Assembly (NCBI RefSeq): GCF_033558715.1
Contig: NZ_CP114606.1
Span: 1,612,001 to 1,676,000, forward strand
From: Acinetobacter sp. YWS30-1
Lineage (GTDB): Bacteria; Pseudomonadota; Gammaproteobacteria; Pseudomonadales; Moraxellaceae
Direction of reading: 5' to 3'
Length of the DNA: 64,000 nucleotides
Part shown: positions 19,700 through 29,277 of the stretch, in pieces
Position numbering within the stretch: position 1 is the first letter of the stretch
Layout of the letters: the number at the start of each line of letters is the position of its first letter
Notes under the pieces: model-generated
Databases searched by the model: none
What the model saw: the letters and a program-made list of their open reading frames with translations, nothing else
Told to the model about the DNA's origin: nothing
Program-made: the position numbers and the translations under genes

Positions 19700-20728
19700 A
19701 TGAAAACAATAGCTCCACGCCAAGACCAAGGTATTCCAGGTGTATACGGTCTCTTGCTTCTCGATGTCATTTCCCGCTGGGGGTATAATAATGAGTCGCT
19801 TTTTAAGCCTTTTGGCCTGACCAGTGAACAGTTGGCAGATCCTGATTATCGTATTCCGACATCAGTGGCCAATGAACTGGTCAAGCATGCCCTGAAGCTC
19901 ACTGGTGAACCGACACTGGGTTATCACTTAGGTACCCAGATGCGGATTTCGATTCATGGCTTTATCGGTTATGCCATCATGACGGCGAATAATATTACCG
20001 AAGCTCTGGTGCTGGCGAACCGATTCATTCAGTTACGTTTACCCTTCCTGCAGCTATTTTTCTCGACCTTTGGCGCTAAGGCAACCGTACAGCTGCAAAC
20101 TGATATTCAGCTGGAACCGCTTCGCACCGAAATTTCAATTGCCCTGATGATTGGCCTGATCAGTATGGCCAAAGCCATTACCGGGGTTAACGATGCAACC
20201 GGTGAAATCGACTTTGATTTCAAAAAACCGGAAGGTTTTGAGCGCTTCATGGCGAAATTTCCTACGCATCAGTTCCGTTTTGAACAGCCGCATTTAATTT
20301 TAAGTTTTGATAAAAGCTACCTGATGAACAAGCTGGTACATGCTGATCCAATTGCCAGCCAGATTGCGATTAACCAATGTGAAGCCGAATTATCTGCTTT
20401 AGGTGAACGGCATCGGATTGCCATGCGGGTGCGGGATATTCTGACTCATTCCGAACAGCATTATCTGAGTATTGAAAGCGTAGCTGAACGGCTGCATATG
20501 TCAGATCGAACCTTAAAGCGTCAGTTGGCCGCTGAAGGTACTTCTTTTTCGACGCTGGTGGATGAAGTGCGCTACCGGCATGCCACTTCCTTATTATCCC
20601 GTACAGACTTTACTCTGGAGCAGATCGCTGATGAACTTGGCTATAGTGATGTGGCGAATTTTAGTCGGGCGTTTAAGCGCTGGAGTGGTCGTAGCCCGAG
20701 CAACTGGCGTAAAGATCCTTATTTATAA
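19700..20728 (+). CDS. AraC-family regulator (OruR/ArgR-like, Arabinose_bd domain)
   Basis: A 342-aa regulator. The N-terminal two thirds match the Arabinose_bd type of AraC proteins (GYHLGTQMRISIHGFIGYAIMTA near residues 75-97). The C-terminal double HTH is clear: SIESVAERLHMSDRTLKRQLAAEG and FTLEQIADELGYSDVANFSRAFKRWSGRSPSNWR. The frame extends to a TTG at 19676, but the ATG at 19700 gives the usual N-terminus. It precedes gcvH by 82 bp; whether it controls gcvH or another locus is unknown. Relatives regulate ornithine use, lipases or alkane hydroxylases. Confidence 0.9.
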   Translation: MKTIAPRQDQGIPGVYGLLLLDVISRWGYNNESLFKPFGLTSEQLADPDYRIPTSVANELVKHALKLTGEPTLGYHLGTQMRISIHGFIGYAIMTANNITEALVLANRFIQLRLPFLQLFFSTFGAKATVQLQTDIQLEPLRTEISIALMIGLISMAKAITGVNDATGEIDFDFKKPEGFERFMAKFPTHQFRFEQPHLILSFDKSYLMNKLVHADPIASQIAINQCEAELSALGERHRIAMRVRDILTHSEQHYLSIESVAERLHMSDRTLKRQLAAEGTSFSTLVDEVRYRHATSLLSRTDFTLEQIADELGYSDVANFSRAFKRWSGRSPSNWRKDPYL

Positions 20729-20810
20729 GCACGGATAAACCTTTTGTTTTGACCAAAAAGAATGTATAAAACATATCAAAAATGATCTTAAGATTTTTAG
20801 GGAGTTATCA

Positions 20811-21185
20811 ATGAATCATCCTTCAGAATTAAAGTACGCAAGTACACATGAATGGGTACGCATTGAGGGTGATCTTGTTGTGACCGGTATTTCCGACCAT
20901 GCACAGGATGCATTAGGTGATCTGGTTTATGTAGAAGCACCAGATCTTGACTCACATATTACTGCGGGCGAACAGGCTGGCGTGGTTGAATCAGTAAAAA
21001 CCGCTTCTGATATTCATGCACCTGTCTCTGGTACAGTGGTTGAAATCAATGCTGCGCTTGAAGATGATCCTGACTTCATTAATGATGACCCGTATGGCAA
21101 AGGCTGGATCTATAAAATCAAACCGGACAATATGGCAGATGTAGAAAAGCTATTGTCTAATACAGAATATGAAGCTGGCCTATAA
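20811..21185 (+). CDS. gcvH: glycine cleavage system H protein
   Basis: A 124-aa lipoyl carrier that shuttles the aminomethyl group between the P, T and L proteins of glycine decarboxylation. The lipoylated lysine is Lys63 in [11 protein letters not shown], and the domain carries the usual [10 protein letters not shown] start and [13 protein letters not shown] end. A GGGAG ribosome-binding site precedes the ATG. The genes for GcvT and GcvP are not in the window, so gcvH stands alone here, between an AraC regulator and an MFS gene. It has its own terminator. Confidence 0.96.
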   Translation: MNHPSELKYASTHEWVRIEGDLVVTGISDHAQDALGDLVYVEAPDLDSHITAGEQAGVVESVKTASDIHAPVSGTVVEINAALEDDPDFINDDPYGKGWIYKIKPDNMADVEKLLSNTEYEAGL

Positions 21186-21214
21186 GCTACTTTGATTTAG
21201 TATGGAAAAATAAG

Positions 21215-21239
21215 AATCAGCCTGCGGGCTGATTTTTTT
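21215..21239 (+). terminator. intrinsic terminator of gcvH
   Basis: AATCAGCC and GGCTGATT around TGCG, followed by a U-run, 30 bp after the gcvH stop. Confidence 0.88.
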
Positions 21240-21437
21240 ATGCATTGAAAACTTCGTATTTAAAGCTCACCATCAAATACAATGTATTTATATCGGAATT
21301 TTATTGTATTTTTCACACATTTTTCTTAAAGTCTTTGCTGTACCTGCTATCACTCGCATCAGATAGCTCAGGCTGCTTTATAAAAATAATATTCATGCTC
21401 ATCGCAGCATTTCCCTATAGATCAATTTAGGAAAATT

Positions 21438-22613
21438 ATGAAATCCAATCTATTGCCTTTATGGACCAAGCCTTTTGTGCTGTGTCTGGCCAATAACCTG
21501 TTTTTATTTATTTTCTATTTTGCACAAACCACGATTTTACCGATTTATATCCTGAAAGAATTAGGTGGAAACTTAGCCCAAGCTGGTCTGGCCATGACCT
21601 TGTTCATGATTTCAGCCATTGCGGTACGTCCATTTAGTGGCCTGATTATTGAAAAATTGGGTATCCGTAAAACCCTGATTGTTTCTGGAACCTTTTTCAG
21701 TCTATTTTCCCTAGCCTACTTGCTTGCCGATCAGCTGACGACCTTATTTATCATCCGTTTTTTGCATGGGATCTGGTTTAGTATTTTGACTACCGTCTGT
21801 GTTCCTGTGGTGAATCAGTTTATTCCAGAGCAGCGTAAAGGCGAAGGCATGGGCTATTACGTTATGTCAGTCAATCTGGGTATTGTTCTAGGACCATTGA
21901 TTGGCTTAAGTCTGATTGAATACTGGTCTTATTTTCAGATCACAACATTGCTTATTGCATTAGTTTTTATCGGATTTGCTTTCTGCTTAATGATTCCGGT
22001 CAAAAGGCCTGAGAACATCATTCAAACTATTCCTGATAAAAAAGGACTGGCGTTGTCTGATTTTATGGAAAAGAAAGCGCTGCCTGTTGCTGTTCTGGCT
22101 GCTCTGATTTCCTTCTCTTACGCCAGCATCATGTCTTTTATTGCGCCTTTTGCTGCCAGTAAAAATCTGATGGCTTATGCCAGTTTATTCTTTGTTGTAT
22201 TTGCCATTTCCATGATGAGTTTGCGTCCAATTACCGGAAAAATTTATGATCGTAAAGGCCCACAATATGTAATTTATCCTGCGCTCTTAGTATTTAGTTT
22301 AGGACTTTTTTTACTCAGTCAGATTCAGACTTTGTGGGGATTCTTACTGGCTGCGGTATTGATTGGTGTCGGTTTTGGCAGCGCACAACCTTGCATCCAG
22401 ACACTGGCCATTCAACGTGCACCGAAACACCGGATTGGGTATGCGACTTCGACCTTTTATACCTTCTATGATGTAGGAATTGCGGTCGGCTCGCTACTGA
22501 TTGGGGCGCTTATTGCGACTTACAGTTATCAGTTCGCCTTTATTCTGTGTAGTTTACTCACCTTATACAGTATTGTTTACTTTAAATTGGTCGTTCAAGT
22601 TAAGACTGCCTAA
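21438..22613 (+). CDS. MFS transporter
   Basis: A 391-aa, 12-helix major facilitator protein of the inner membrane. The motif-A region between helices 2 and 3 reads RPFSGLIIEKLGIRKT, the pseudo-repeat in the second half is RPITGKIYDRKGPQYV, and GRSAQP-like glycines occur in helix 10. AGGAAAATT precedes the ATG at 21438. It resembles drug/sugar efflux-type MFS proteins and the second MFS gene of this window (44292-45491), which has the same layout and is probably a paralogue. Substrate is unknown; no regulator is adjacent on its strand. Confidence 0.88.
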   Translation: MKSNLLPLWTKPFVLCLANNLFLFIFYFAQTTILPIYILKELGGNLAQAGLAMTLFMISAIAVRPFSGLIIEKLGIRKTLIVSGTFFSLFSLAYLLADQLTTLFIIRFLHGIWFSILTTVCVPVVNQFIPEQRKGEGMGYYVMSVNLGIVLGPLIGLSLIEYWSYFQITTLLIALVFIGFAFCLMIPVKRPENIIQTIPDKKGLALSDFMEKKALPVAVLAALISFSYASIMSFIAPFAASKNLMAYASLFFVVFAISMMSLRPITGKIYDRKGPQYVIYPALLVFSLGLFLLSQIQTLWGFLLAAVLIGVGFGSAQPCIQTLAIQRAPKHRIGYATSTFYTFYDVGIAVGSLLIGALIATYSYQFAFILCSLLTLYSIVYFKLVVQVKTA

Positions 22614-22686
22614 TACAATTTAATGTCTAAATATAATAAAAAAAAGCAGATAAACTGCCTGTTTTAATTCTGACACGAAGAAGTAT

Positions 22687-23883
22687 TTATTCAGATGCTG
22701 AAGTATTTTCTTGTTCTTTTTCTTCAGCTTTCGGTTCTTGCATCATCGTGAATTGTGTTGCTTCTCCAGCAGCAGGATTATCCTGGCGGTTGCTTTTCAG
22801 CTTGATCTGTAAACGTAATTCATTAGTCGAATCAGCATTACGTAATGCTTCCTCATAAGAAATCGCACCCTCGTTATACAGGTCAAATAAGGCCTGATCG
22901 AAAGTCTGCATGCCCAGTTCACGAGATTTGCCCATAATGGCCTTCAGCTCATGAAACTCACCTTTTAGAATCAGATCAGAAATCAAAGGTGTATTTAACA
23001 TGATTTCAATTGCAGCCCGACGCCCTTTTCCATCCTGAGTACGAATCAGACGCTGGGAAATAATCGCCTTCATATTCGAAGATAAATCCATTAATAACTG
23101 ATTACGGCGTTCTTCCGGGAAGAAGTTAATAATCCGGTCCAAAGTCTGGTTAGCATTATTGGAATGCAGTGTACCCAGACATAAATGTCCGGTTTCAGCA
23201 AAGGCAATTGCGTGTTCCATGGTTTCGGTATCCCGAATCTCACCGATCAGAATTACATCGGGGGCCTGACGCAAGGTATTTTTCAGCGCATTGTGCCAGG
23301 AATGGCAATCGACTCCAACTTCACGGTGAGTAATCATGGATTTCTTGTGTTTATGTACATATTCCACCGGATCTTCCACGGTAATGATATGCCCCGCCGA
23401 ATTTTCATTGCGGTAGTCAATCATCGCTGCCAGAGAGGTCGATTTACCTGAACCCGTTCCTCCTACAACCAGTACCAGACCGCGTTTTTCCATAATCACG
23501 TGTTTCAATGATTCTGGTAATTTCAGTTTCTGGAAATTTGGAATTTCTGCGGTAATGGTCCGGATTACCATCCCGACCTGAAGCTGTTGTACGAAAACAT
23601 TTACCCGGAAGCGCGATACGCCCGGCACGGTAATCGCGAAGTTACATTCCAGTTCAGCTTCAAACTCTTGACGCTGTTTGTCATTCATCAAGCTATAAGC
23701 AAACAGTTTGGTTTTTTCAGCAGTTAAGGTCTGTTGTCCAAAGGGCTTCATTAAGCCCTGATGTTTAATACTCGGTGGAAAATCTGCGGTAATAAATAAG
23801 TCTGAGCCCCCATATTCCACTACTTTGGTCAGCATGTGATGCATGAATTTTTTTGCTTCGTCCAACAGTTCTGCCGTGAACAT
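22687..23883 (-). CDS. pilU: PilU-type twitching motility ATPase, copy 1
   Basis: A 398-aa hexameric ATPase of the PilT/PilU family that assists pilus retraction at the base of type IV pili. Walker A is GGTGSGKST, the Asp box RFRVNVFVQ lies before it, Walker B is DVILIGEIRDTETMEHAIAFAETGH, and the PilU-specific tail SRELGMQTFDQALFDLYNEGAISYEEALRNADS follows. AGGGGA lies 5 nt before the ATG at 23883; the frame opens from a GTG at 23904. A close paralogue lies directly upstream (24287-25465). Both are PilU-like rather than a pilT-pilU pair, which is unusual. The C-terminal 30 residues are Glu/Gln-rich. Confidence 0.88.
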   Translation of the reverse strand: MFTAELLDEAKKFMHHMLTKVVEYGGSDLFITADFPPSIKHQGLMKPFGQQTLTAEKTKLFAYSLMNDKQRQEFEAELECNFAITVPGVSRFRVNVFVQQLQVGMVIRTITAEIPNFQKLKLPESLKHVIMEKRGLVLVVGGTGSGKSTSLAAMIDYRNENSAGHIITVEDPVEYVHKHKKSMITHREVGVDCHSWHNALKNTLRQAPDVILIGEIRDTETMEHAIAFAETGHLCLGTLHSNNANQTLDRIINFFPEERRNQLLMDLSSNMKAIISQRLIRTQDGKGRRAAIEIMLNTPLISDLILKGEFHELKAIMGKSRELGMQTFDQALFDLYNEGAISYEEALRNADSTNELRLQIKLKSNRQDNPAAGEATQFTMMQEPKAEEKEQENTSASE

Positions 23884-24286
23884 TCTCTTCCCCTGGAAAT
23901 ACACAATTACATGAATTTAAATGCTTGATTCATGCCAATATCATTTGATTTTTATTGTGCAGCGTTTTTTTTAAAGCCTCAAATAGATTTGATTTATAAA
24001 GAAAATATTTTTGGAATATTATGTGATGAAGTTCAACAAAATATTAATTAAGTAGATATAAATTGCCTTTTAAAAACTATTGCATTTTAAAAGAATATTA
24101 CGATGAAAAAGATCATATTCAGGATATAAATGCAGACAGGGTTAAATTAAATTCGTCAGGCAAGTAAGGATAGAATTGAATATCTAGATAGGTGGCTGAA
24201 AGCTGCCTTGCTTAAAAGCCACCATTAAAGAAGATTTATGACTCAGTTCTATTGAGCTGAATAGTAATCTGTTTATTAAAAAAAGA
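23884..24286. other. intergenic region between the two pilU-like genes
   Basis: 403 bp, AT-rich, no gene. It contains an inverted repeat GGTGGCT (24191-24197) / AGCCACC (24217-24223), 64-96 bp beyond the stop of copy 2, without a U-run, so it is only a weak terminator candidate. The length suggests copy 1 has its own promoter. Confidence 0.4.
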
Positions 24287-25465
24287 TTAATCAGGAGAAA
24301 GTACACGCGATCCGGACTGTTCCAGAAGTGAAATCTGTGCATTTTCTGCCTGTAAAACAGGATTAATACGACTGCTCTTCAGCTTGATTTGCAAACGTAA
24401 TTCATTGCTGGAGTCTGCATTATGCAAGGCTTCTTCATAAGAAATAATGCCTTGGTTATATAAATCAAATAATGCCTGATCAAAGGTTTGCATGCCCAGT
24501 TCCCGCGAACGAGCCATAATCGTTTTAAGTTCATGGAATTCACCTTTACGAATCAGGTCAGAAACTAAAGGGGTATTTTGCAGAATTTCTACCGCAGCCC
24601 GACGACCTTTACCATCTTCAGTGCGAATTAGCCGCTGAGAAATCACGGCTTTGATATTAGCTGATAAATCTAGCAGTAACTGATTACGGCGTTCTTCTGG
24701 AAAGAAGTTAATAATCCGGTCCAGTGCCTGATCGGCATTATTAGAATGGAGTGTTGCAAGACATAAATGGCCAGATTCAGCAAAGGCAATTGCATGCTCC
24801 ATACTGTCTGTATCGCGGATTTCACCAATCACGATGACGTCAGGTGCCTGCCGCATGGTATTAATCAGTGCATTGTGCCAGGAAACACAATCCACACCAA
24901 TTTCCCGCTGGGTAATCATCGACTTTTTATGCTGATAGACATATTCCACCGGATCTTCGATCGTAATAATATGCCCCTCAGTATGCGTATTACGGTAATC
25001 AATCATGGCTGCCAACGTAGTTGATTTTCCGACACCCGTTGCACCAACTACCAGCACCAGACCACGTTTCTGCATAATGACCTGTTGCAATGAAGCTGGT
25101 AAGCCTAGTTGCTCAAAGCTGGGAATATCTGTCGTAATGATTCGAATCACCATGCCTACATTGTGCTGTTGCTGAAAGACATTAACCCGGAAGCGCGACA
25201 CGCCCGGGATGCTAATACTAAAATTGCATTCCATCACCGATTCAAATTCCTGAATCTGTCGCTCATTCATCAAGGCATAAGCAAACAAACGGGTCTTATC
25301 GGCTGTAAGTTTCTGCTGGCCGAACGGTTTCATTAACCCCTGCTGTTTGATACTAGGCGGGAAATCAGCTGTGATAAAAAGATCGGAACCACCATATTCC
25401 ACGACTTTGGTCAGCATATGGTGCATAAATTTACGTGCTTCATCGAGTAATTCAGTTGTATACAT
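24287..25465 (-). CDS. PilU-type twitching motility ATPase, copy 2
   Basis: A 392-aa paralogue of the preceding gene, colinear with it over almost the whole length: ELLDEARKFMHHMLTKVVEYGG near the start, Walker A GATGVGKST, Walker B DVIVIGEIRDTDSMEHAIAFAESGH, and SRELGMQTFDQALFDLYNQGIISYEEALHNADS. The C-termini diverge. The ATG at 25465 has GGGAAG 6 nt upstream; an ATG at 25492 has no such site. No insertion or stop breaks it, so both copies look functional. The canonical pilT is not adjacent. It may be a specialised retraction accessory or a recent duplication that has begun to diverge. Confidence 0.87.
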   Translation of the reverse strand: MYTTELLDEARKFMHHMLTKVVEYGGSDLFITADFPPSIKQQGLMKPFGQQKLTADKTRLFAYALMNERQIQEFESVMECNFSISIPGVSRFRVNVFQQQHNVGMVIRIITTDIPSFEQLGLPASLQQVIMQKRGLVLVVGATGVGKSTTLAAMIDYRNTHTEGHIITIEDPVEYVYQHKKSMITQREIGVDCVSWHNALINTMRQAPDVIVIGEIRDTDSMEHAIAFAESGHLCLATLHSNNADQALDRIINFFPEERRNQLLLDLSANIKAVISQRLIRTEDGKGRRAAVEILQNTPLVSDLIRKGEFHELKTIMARSRELGMQTFDQALFDLYNQGIISYEEALHNADSSNELRLQIKLKSSRINPVLQAENAQISLLEQSGSRVLSPD

Positions 25466-25703
25466 AGCAAGCTTCCCGGGATCATTACTCATCCGCTGTT
25501 TAAAAACAGTATCAGGCTGACCTCTAATAAATTATTGTTATTGTTTATTTTTTATGAATTTTTTAAAATCGTTTTAATACTCATTGTTTTAATTTTCAAA
25601 ATATCGAATTGTTGCTTTCAGCATTTAGAAAAATACTTCTGAACAACCATATCCGATCATAATATCTTTCCTCAACGAATTGAGGAAAGATAAGATCGTG
25701 AGT

Positions 25704-26753
25704 TTAAGCGCTACGCTTTAAACTTTCGCATCGCAGTGAATCAGCCATATTTAACAATAATTGCTCGGTTTTTGTCCAGCCCAGACATCCATCAGTCACT
25801 GACTGGCCGTAAACCATATCTTCAGAGATTTTCTGATTGCCATCGACCAGATGACTTTCGAGCATTACACCCCGCACATTGCTGTGCAAACGTTCAGCGA
25901 CGATTTGCTCCAGCACTTCAGGTTGTAGCATTGGGTTTTTTGAACTATTACCATGACTGCAATCAATAACCAGGGCCGGCAAATCGGTTGAGTGTTTCGC
26001 TTTAATTTTTTCAATTTCAGACAACTGGTAGTTCGGACCACTATTTGAACCACGCAGGATCAAATGTGCTTTTGGATTCCCTTTTGAGCTCAGGATACAC
26101 GGCAGACCCGATTGGCTCATGCCCATGAACTGATGTGGATTGGAAGCTGACTGAATAGCATCAAGAGCAATTTGAATCGAACCATCTGTCCCATTTTTGA
26201 AACCGATGCTGTACGGCATATGGCTGGAAATTTCACGGTGAATTTGTGATTCACTGGTACGCGCGCCAATCGCACCCCAGGCCAATAGATCATCGAAATA
26301 CGCCGTTGCCATTGGACTTAAGATCTCTGAGGCAATCGGCAGGCTCATGCCAATCAGTTTTAGGTACAGTGCACGAGATTTTTCCAGACCCAATTGCATA
26401 TTGGATGAGCCATCGAGTTCTGGGTCATACAGGAAGCCTTTCCAGCCTACAGTAGTACGTGGTTTTTCAATATAGGCCCGCATAACCAGGAAAATTTGAT
26501 CAGAAACCTGTTCCTGAAGCTGTTTTAATTTTTCTGCATATTCCAGTGCGGAAGCTTCATCATGAATGGAACATGGTCCGGTAATCACCATTAAACGGTG
26601 ATCTTTACCCTCTAAAATATTTTGAATAATTTGACGCTGTTCAGCGACTTGTACAGCCAATTGCGGAGACAGTGGCAATTGCTGCTTAAGCTGCTGTGGT
26701 AAAGCTAAAATGGTTTCTGTTTGATGTTGTTGTGATGTATGTGCAATATTCAT
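25704..26753 (-). CDS. 3-deoxy-7-phosphoheptulonate synthase (DAHP synthase), leader-controlled copy
   Basis: A 349-aa class I DAHP synthase that joins erythrose-4-phosphate and phosphoenolpyruvate as the first step of the shikimate pathway. Motifs: GPCSIHD, EKPRTTVGWKG, GARTSESQIHRE, GFKNGTDG and DCSHGNSSKNP, all typical of the AroF/AroG/AroH family. The ATG at 26753 is preceded by AGGA at 9 nt; eight more codons upstream are not family-like. Its 300-nt 5' leader contains an aromatic leader peptide and attenuator (see separate entries), so expression should follow Tyr/Phe/Trp supply. A second, leaderless DAHP synthase is at 54078-55190. Which aromatic acid inhibits the enzyme is not evident. 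Confidence 0.94.
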   Translation of the reverse strand: MNIAHTSQQHQTETILALPQQLKQQLPLSPQLAVQVAEQRQIIQNILEGKDHRLMVITGPCSIHDEASALEYAEKLKQLQEQVSDQIFLVMRAYIEKPRTTVGWKGFLYDPELDGSSNMQLGLEKSRALYLKLIGMSLPIASEILSPMATAYFDDLLAWGAIGARTSESQIHREISSHMPYSIGFKNGTDGSIQIALDAIQSASNPHQFMGMSQSGLPCILSSKGNPKAHLILRGSNSGPNYQLSEIEKIKAKHSTDLPALVIDCSHGNSSKNPMLQPEVLEQIVAERLHSNVRGVMLESHLVDGNQKISEDMVYGQSVTDGCLGWTKTEQLLLNMADSLRCESLKRSA

Positions 26754-26929
26754 GACTTTAAATCCTGGGACTGGCAATCAGTCCAAACTTTTATTTGAGC
26801 GTTATGGGTCTAATCGAAGATGTCGAAAGCGTCATTAGCTGGCTAAAGTAAGACCAATAAAAGTTGCTAAAGTATGAATAGTTAAAGTTTGTCATGGCTG
26901 TCTCCAAAAAATTGTTAAATCACATGCAT

Positions 26930-26960
26930 AAAAAAACCTGATCAGGGTTGCCGATCAGGT
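26930..26960 (-). terminator. attenuator terminator upstream of the DAHP synthase
   Basis: On the minus strand, ACCTGATC and GATCAGGT form a perfect 8-bp stem around the loop GGCAACCCT, followed by seven U. It sits 177 nt before the DAHP synthase start and just after a Tyr/Phe/Trp-rich leader peptide, so it is a premature terminator of that transcript rather than the end of another gene. Confidence 0.88.
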
Positions 26961-27020
26961 ATTAACTGGTGGGCAACCTTTTCATTGCCCAAACGCATTC
27001 AGGCAATTATCTAAACTGCC
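26946..27020 (-). promoter_or_regulatory. alternating GGCAA/TTGCC segments of a transcription attenuator
   Basis: Five short segments on the RNA can pair in two exclusive registers. A = GGCAG (27016-27020, inside the leader's Trp-Gln codons), B = TTGCC (27002-27006), C = GGGCAA (26985-26990), D = GGTTGCC (26972-26978), E = GGCAACC (26946-26952, the terminator loop). A:B with C:D leaves the terminator free. B:C with D:E (6 and 7 bp) traps the 5' arm of the terminator and should allow read-through. A ribosome stalled on the aromatic codons would cover A and favour the second register. Sequences are read directly; the mechanism is inferred by analogy with trp/phe attenuators. Confidence 0.75.
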
Positions 27021-27063
27021 AAAAATAAAAATAAGCGTTTGAAATGATAGGTTGCTTTAACAT
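27007..27063 (-). CDS. aromatic leader peptide for the DAHP synthase gene
   Basis: A short frame reading MLKQPIISNAYFYFWQFR and then TAA. Six of its last eight residues before the final Arg-stop region are Tyr, Phe or Trp (Y-F-Y-F-W-Q-F), far above chance. An in-frame ATG at 27078 would add five residues; GAAAG upstream of the ATG at 27063 supports the shorter form. The stop is followed within 50 nt by the attenuator hairpins, and within 260 nt by the DAHP synthase. This is the arrangement of ribosome-mediated attenuation. Its role is to sense charged tRNA for Tyr, Phe and Trp, not to make a functional protein. Confidence 0.82.
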   Translation of the reverse strand: MLKQPIISNAYFYFWQFR

Positions 27064-27098
27064 GTTTATGTCTTTCATAAAAATGTGAATCTGAAATT

Positions 27099-27127
27099 AA
27101 AATACGCGCTCTATCCAGTTTTGACAA
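27099..27127 (-). promoter_or_regulatory. predicted promoter of the aromatic leader
   Basis: On the minus strand TTGTCA (27122-27127), a 17-bp spacer and TATTTT (27099-27104) give a sigma70-like promoter about 20 bp upstream of the first leader ATG (27078), so the leader transcript would start close to the peptide. Confidence 0.5.
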
Positions 27128-27305
27128 GTAGTAAATATAAAAAAATATTTATCAGTATTTGTACTTTTACTTATCGCCCTAGAATTCTAGCCTTTTAGTG
27201 ATCAATTTTCAGATATTAATAATGAACAAAGTCGTGGAAGTCAGCGGACTTTGCCCATTTCCTTAAAACCAAGAGCATATTAGATCTTGATTTTGGCATT
27301 TGCAA

Positions 27306-27836
27306 TTAACGGGTTACGCGATTCCATGCATCACGTACTGCAAATTTTGCCTGTTCCCAGTTCAGACGTGACTGGCCTTTTACTTGCTCCCATTTTACTT
27401 TCAGATCGCTTTCTACGTCTTCAAAACGGGTATTAGCATCATATGCCCCACGGTTTTCATAACCGACACGATAGGCCGCATTATAGTCACGATCGTAATC
27501 TAAATCGCTATACGTGGTACGGGCATCTGAATAATAAGGGGTTTCAACAGCATTATCTCGCCAGAAAGCTGCTTCTTCAGTCGGGTTCACAGCTTCGCCT
27601 ACGCCTTTACCTGCCAGACCACCGACCACTGCCCCAACAACACCGCCTACTGCTGCACCGACCGGACCGCCTGCTGCACCGACCGCTGCACCTGCCGCTG
27701 CGCCACCTGCAGCACCAACACCTGTACCCACAGGATGAGCACCAGGTTCACCAGTAATTGGATCAGCATTTAAATCATCGCGGACATCTTTAGGCGCATT
27801 CTTAATTACATCACGATCAAAATTATCATTCGACAT
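27306..27836 (-). CDS. glycine-zipper hydrophilic protein, 176 aa
   Basis: Not a named family that I can assign with certainty. Residues 35-85 are a Gly/Ala-rich repeat (GAAGGAAAGAAVGAAGGPVG and so on) of the glycine-zipper type that can insert in or lie on membranes. The flanks are very hydrophilic and acidic; Tyr/Asp-rich residues 100-135 and a C-terminal WEQVKGQSRLNWEQAKFAVRDAW repeat resembling CsbD-like stress proteins. No signal peptide. Composition recalls the hydrophilin-like stress and desiccation proteins reported in Acinetobacter, but that is inference. Monocistronic, with AAGGATAAG upstream of the ATG. Confidence 0.72.
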   Translation of the reverse strand: MSNDNFDRDVIKNAPKDVRDDLNADPITGEPGAHPVGTGVGAAGGAAAGAAVGAAGGPVGAAVGGVVGAVVGGLAGKGVGEAVNPTEEAAFWRDNAVETPYYSDARTTYSDLDYDRDYNAAYRVGYENRGAYDANTRFEDVESDLKVKWEQVKGQSRLNWEQAKFAVRDAWNRVTR

Positions 27837-28000
27837 AGAGCTTATCCTTATTCTTTAAAATGGTTTTATCACGTATTTTCATACGTCCTATTTAATATAA
27901 GCATCTGGCATGTAATGACATTAGCAGGCGTGTGTTGTTTCAGTGACTCTCTGTGAGGCTTTCATGCACTAATGTATCTTGAATCAAGTGAAAGCCGCAT

Positions 28001-28031
28001 AAAAAAGACCGGATTGGTACCGGTCTTTTTT
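28001..28031. terminator. terminator of frmA
   Basis: AAAAAAGACCGG and CCGGTCTTTTTT form a 12-bp perfect stem around ATTGGTA. It lies 14 bp past the frmA stop and can act on both strands. Confidence 0.88.
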
Positions 28032-28044
28032 AGATTAAAACAGC

Positions 28045-29274
<1,230 letters not shown>

Positions 29275-29277
29275 TCA

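Noticed and set aside
24190..24223. Hairpin GGTGGCT/AGCCACC as terminator of the second pilU copy
   Set aside because: The loop is long and no U-run follows; it is noted only within the intergenic entry.
26944..27000. A second short frame in the attenuator (MRLGNEKVAHQLIPDRQP) as the leader peptide
   Set aside because: It has no Tyr, Phe or Trp codons and overlaps the hairpin segments themselves; the frame at 27007-27063 fits the regulatory role far better.
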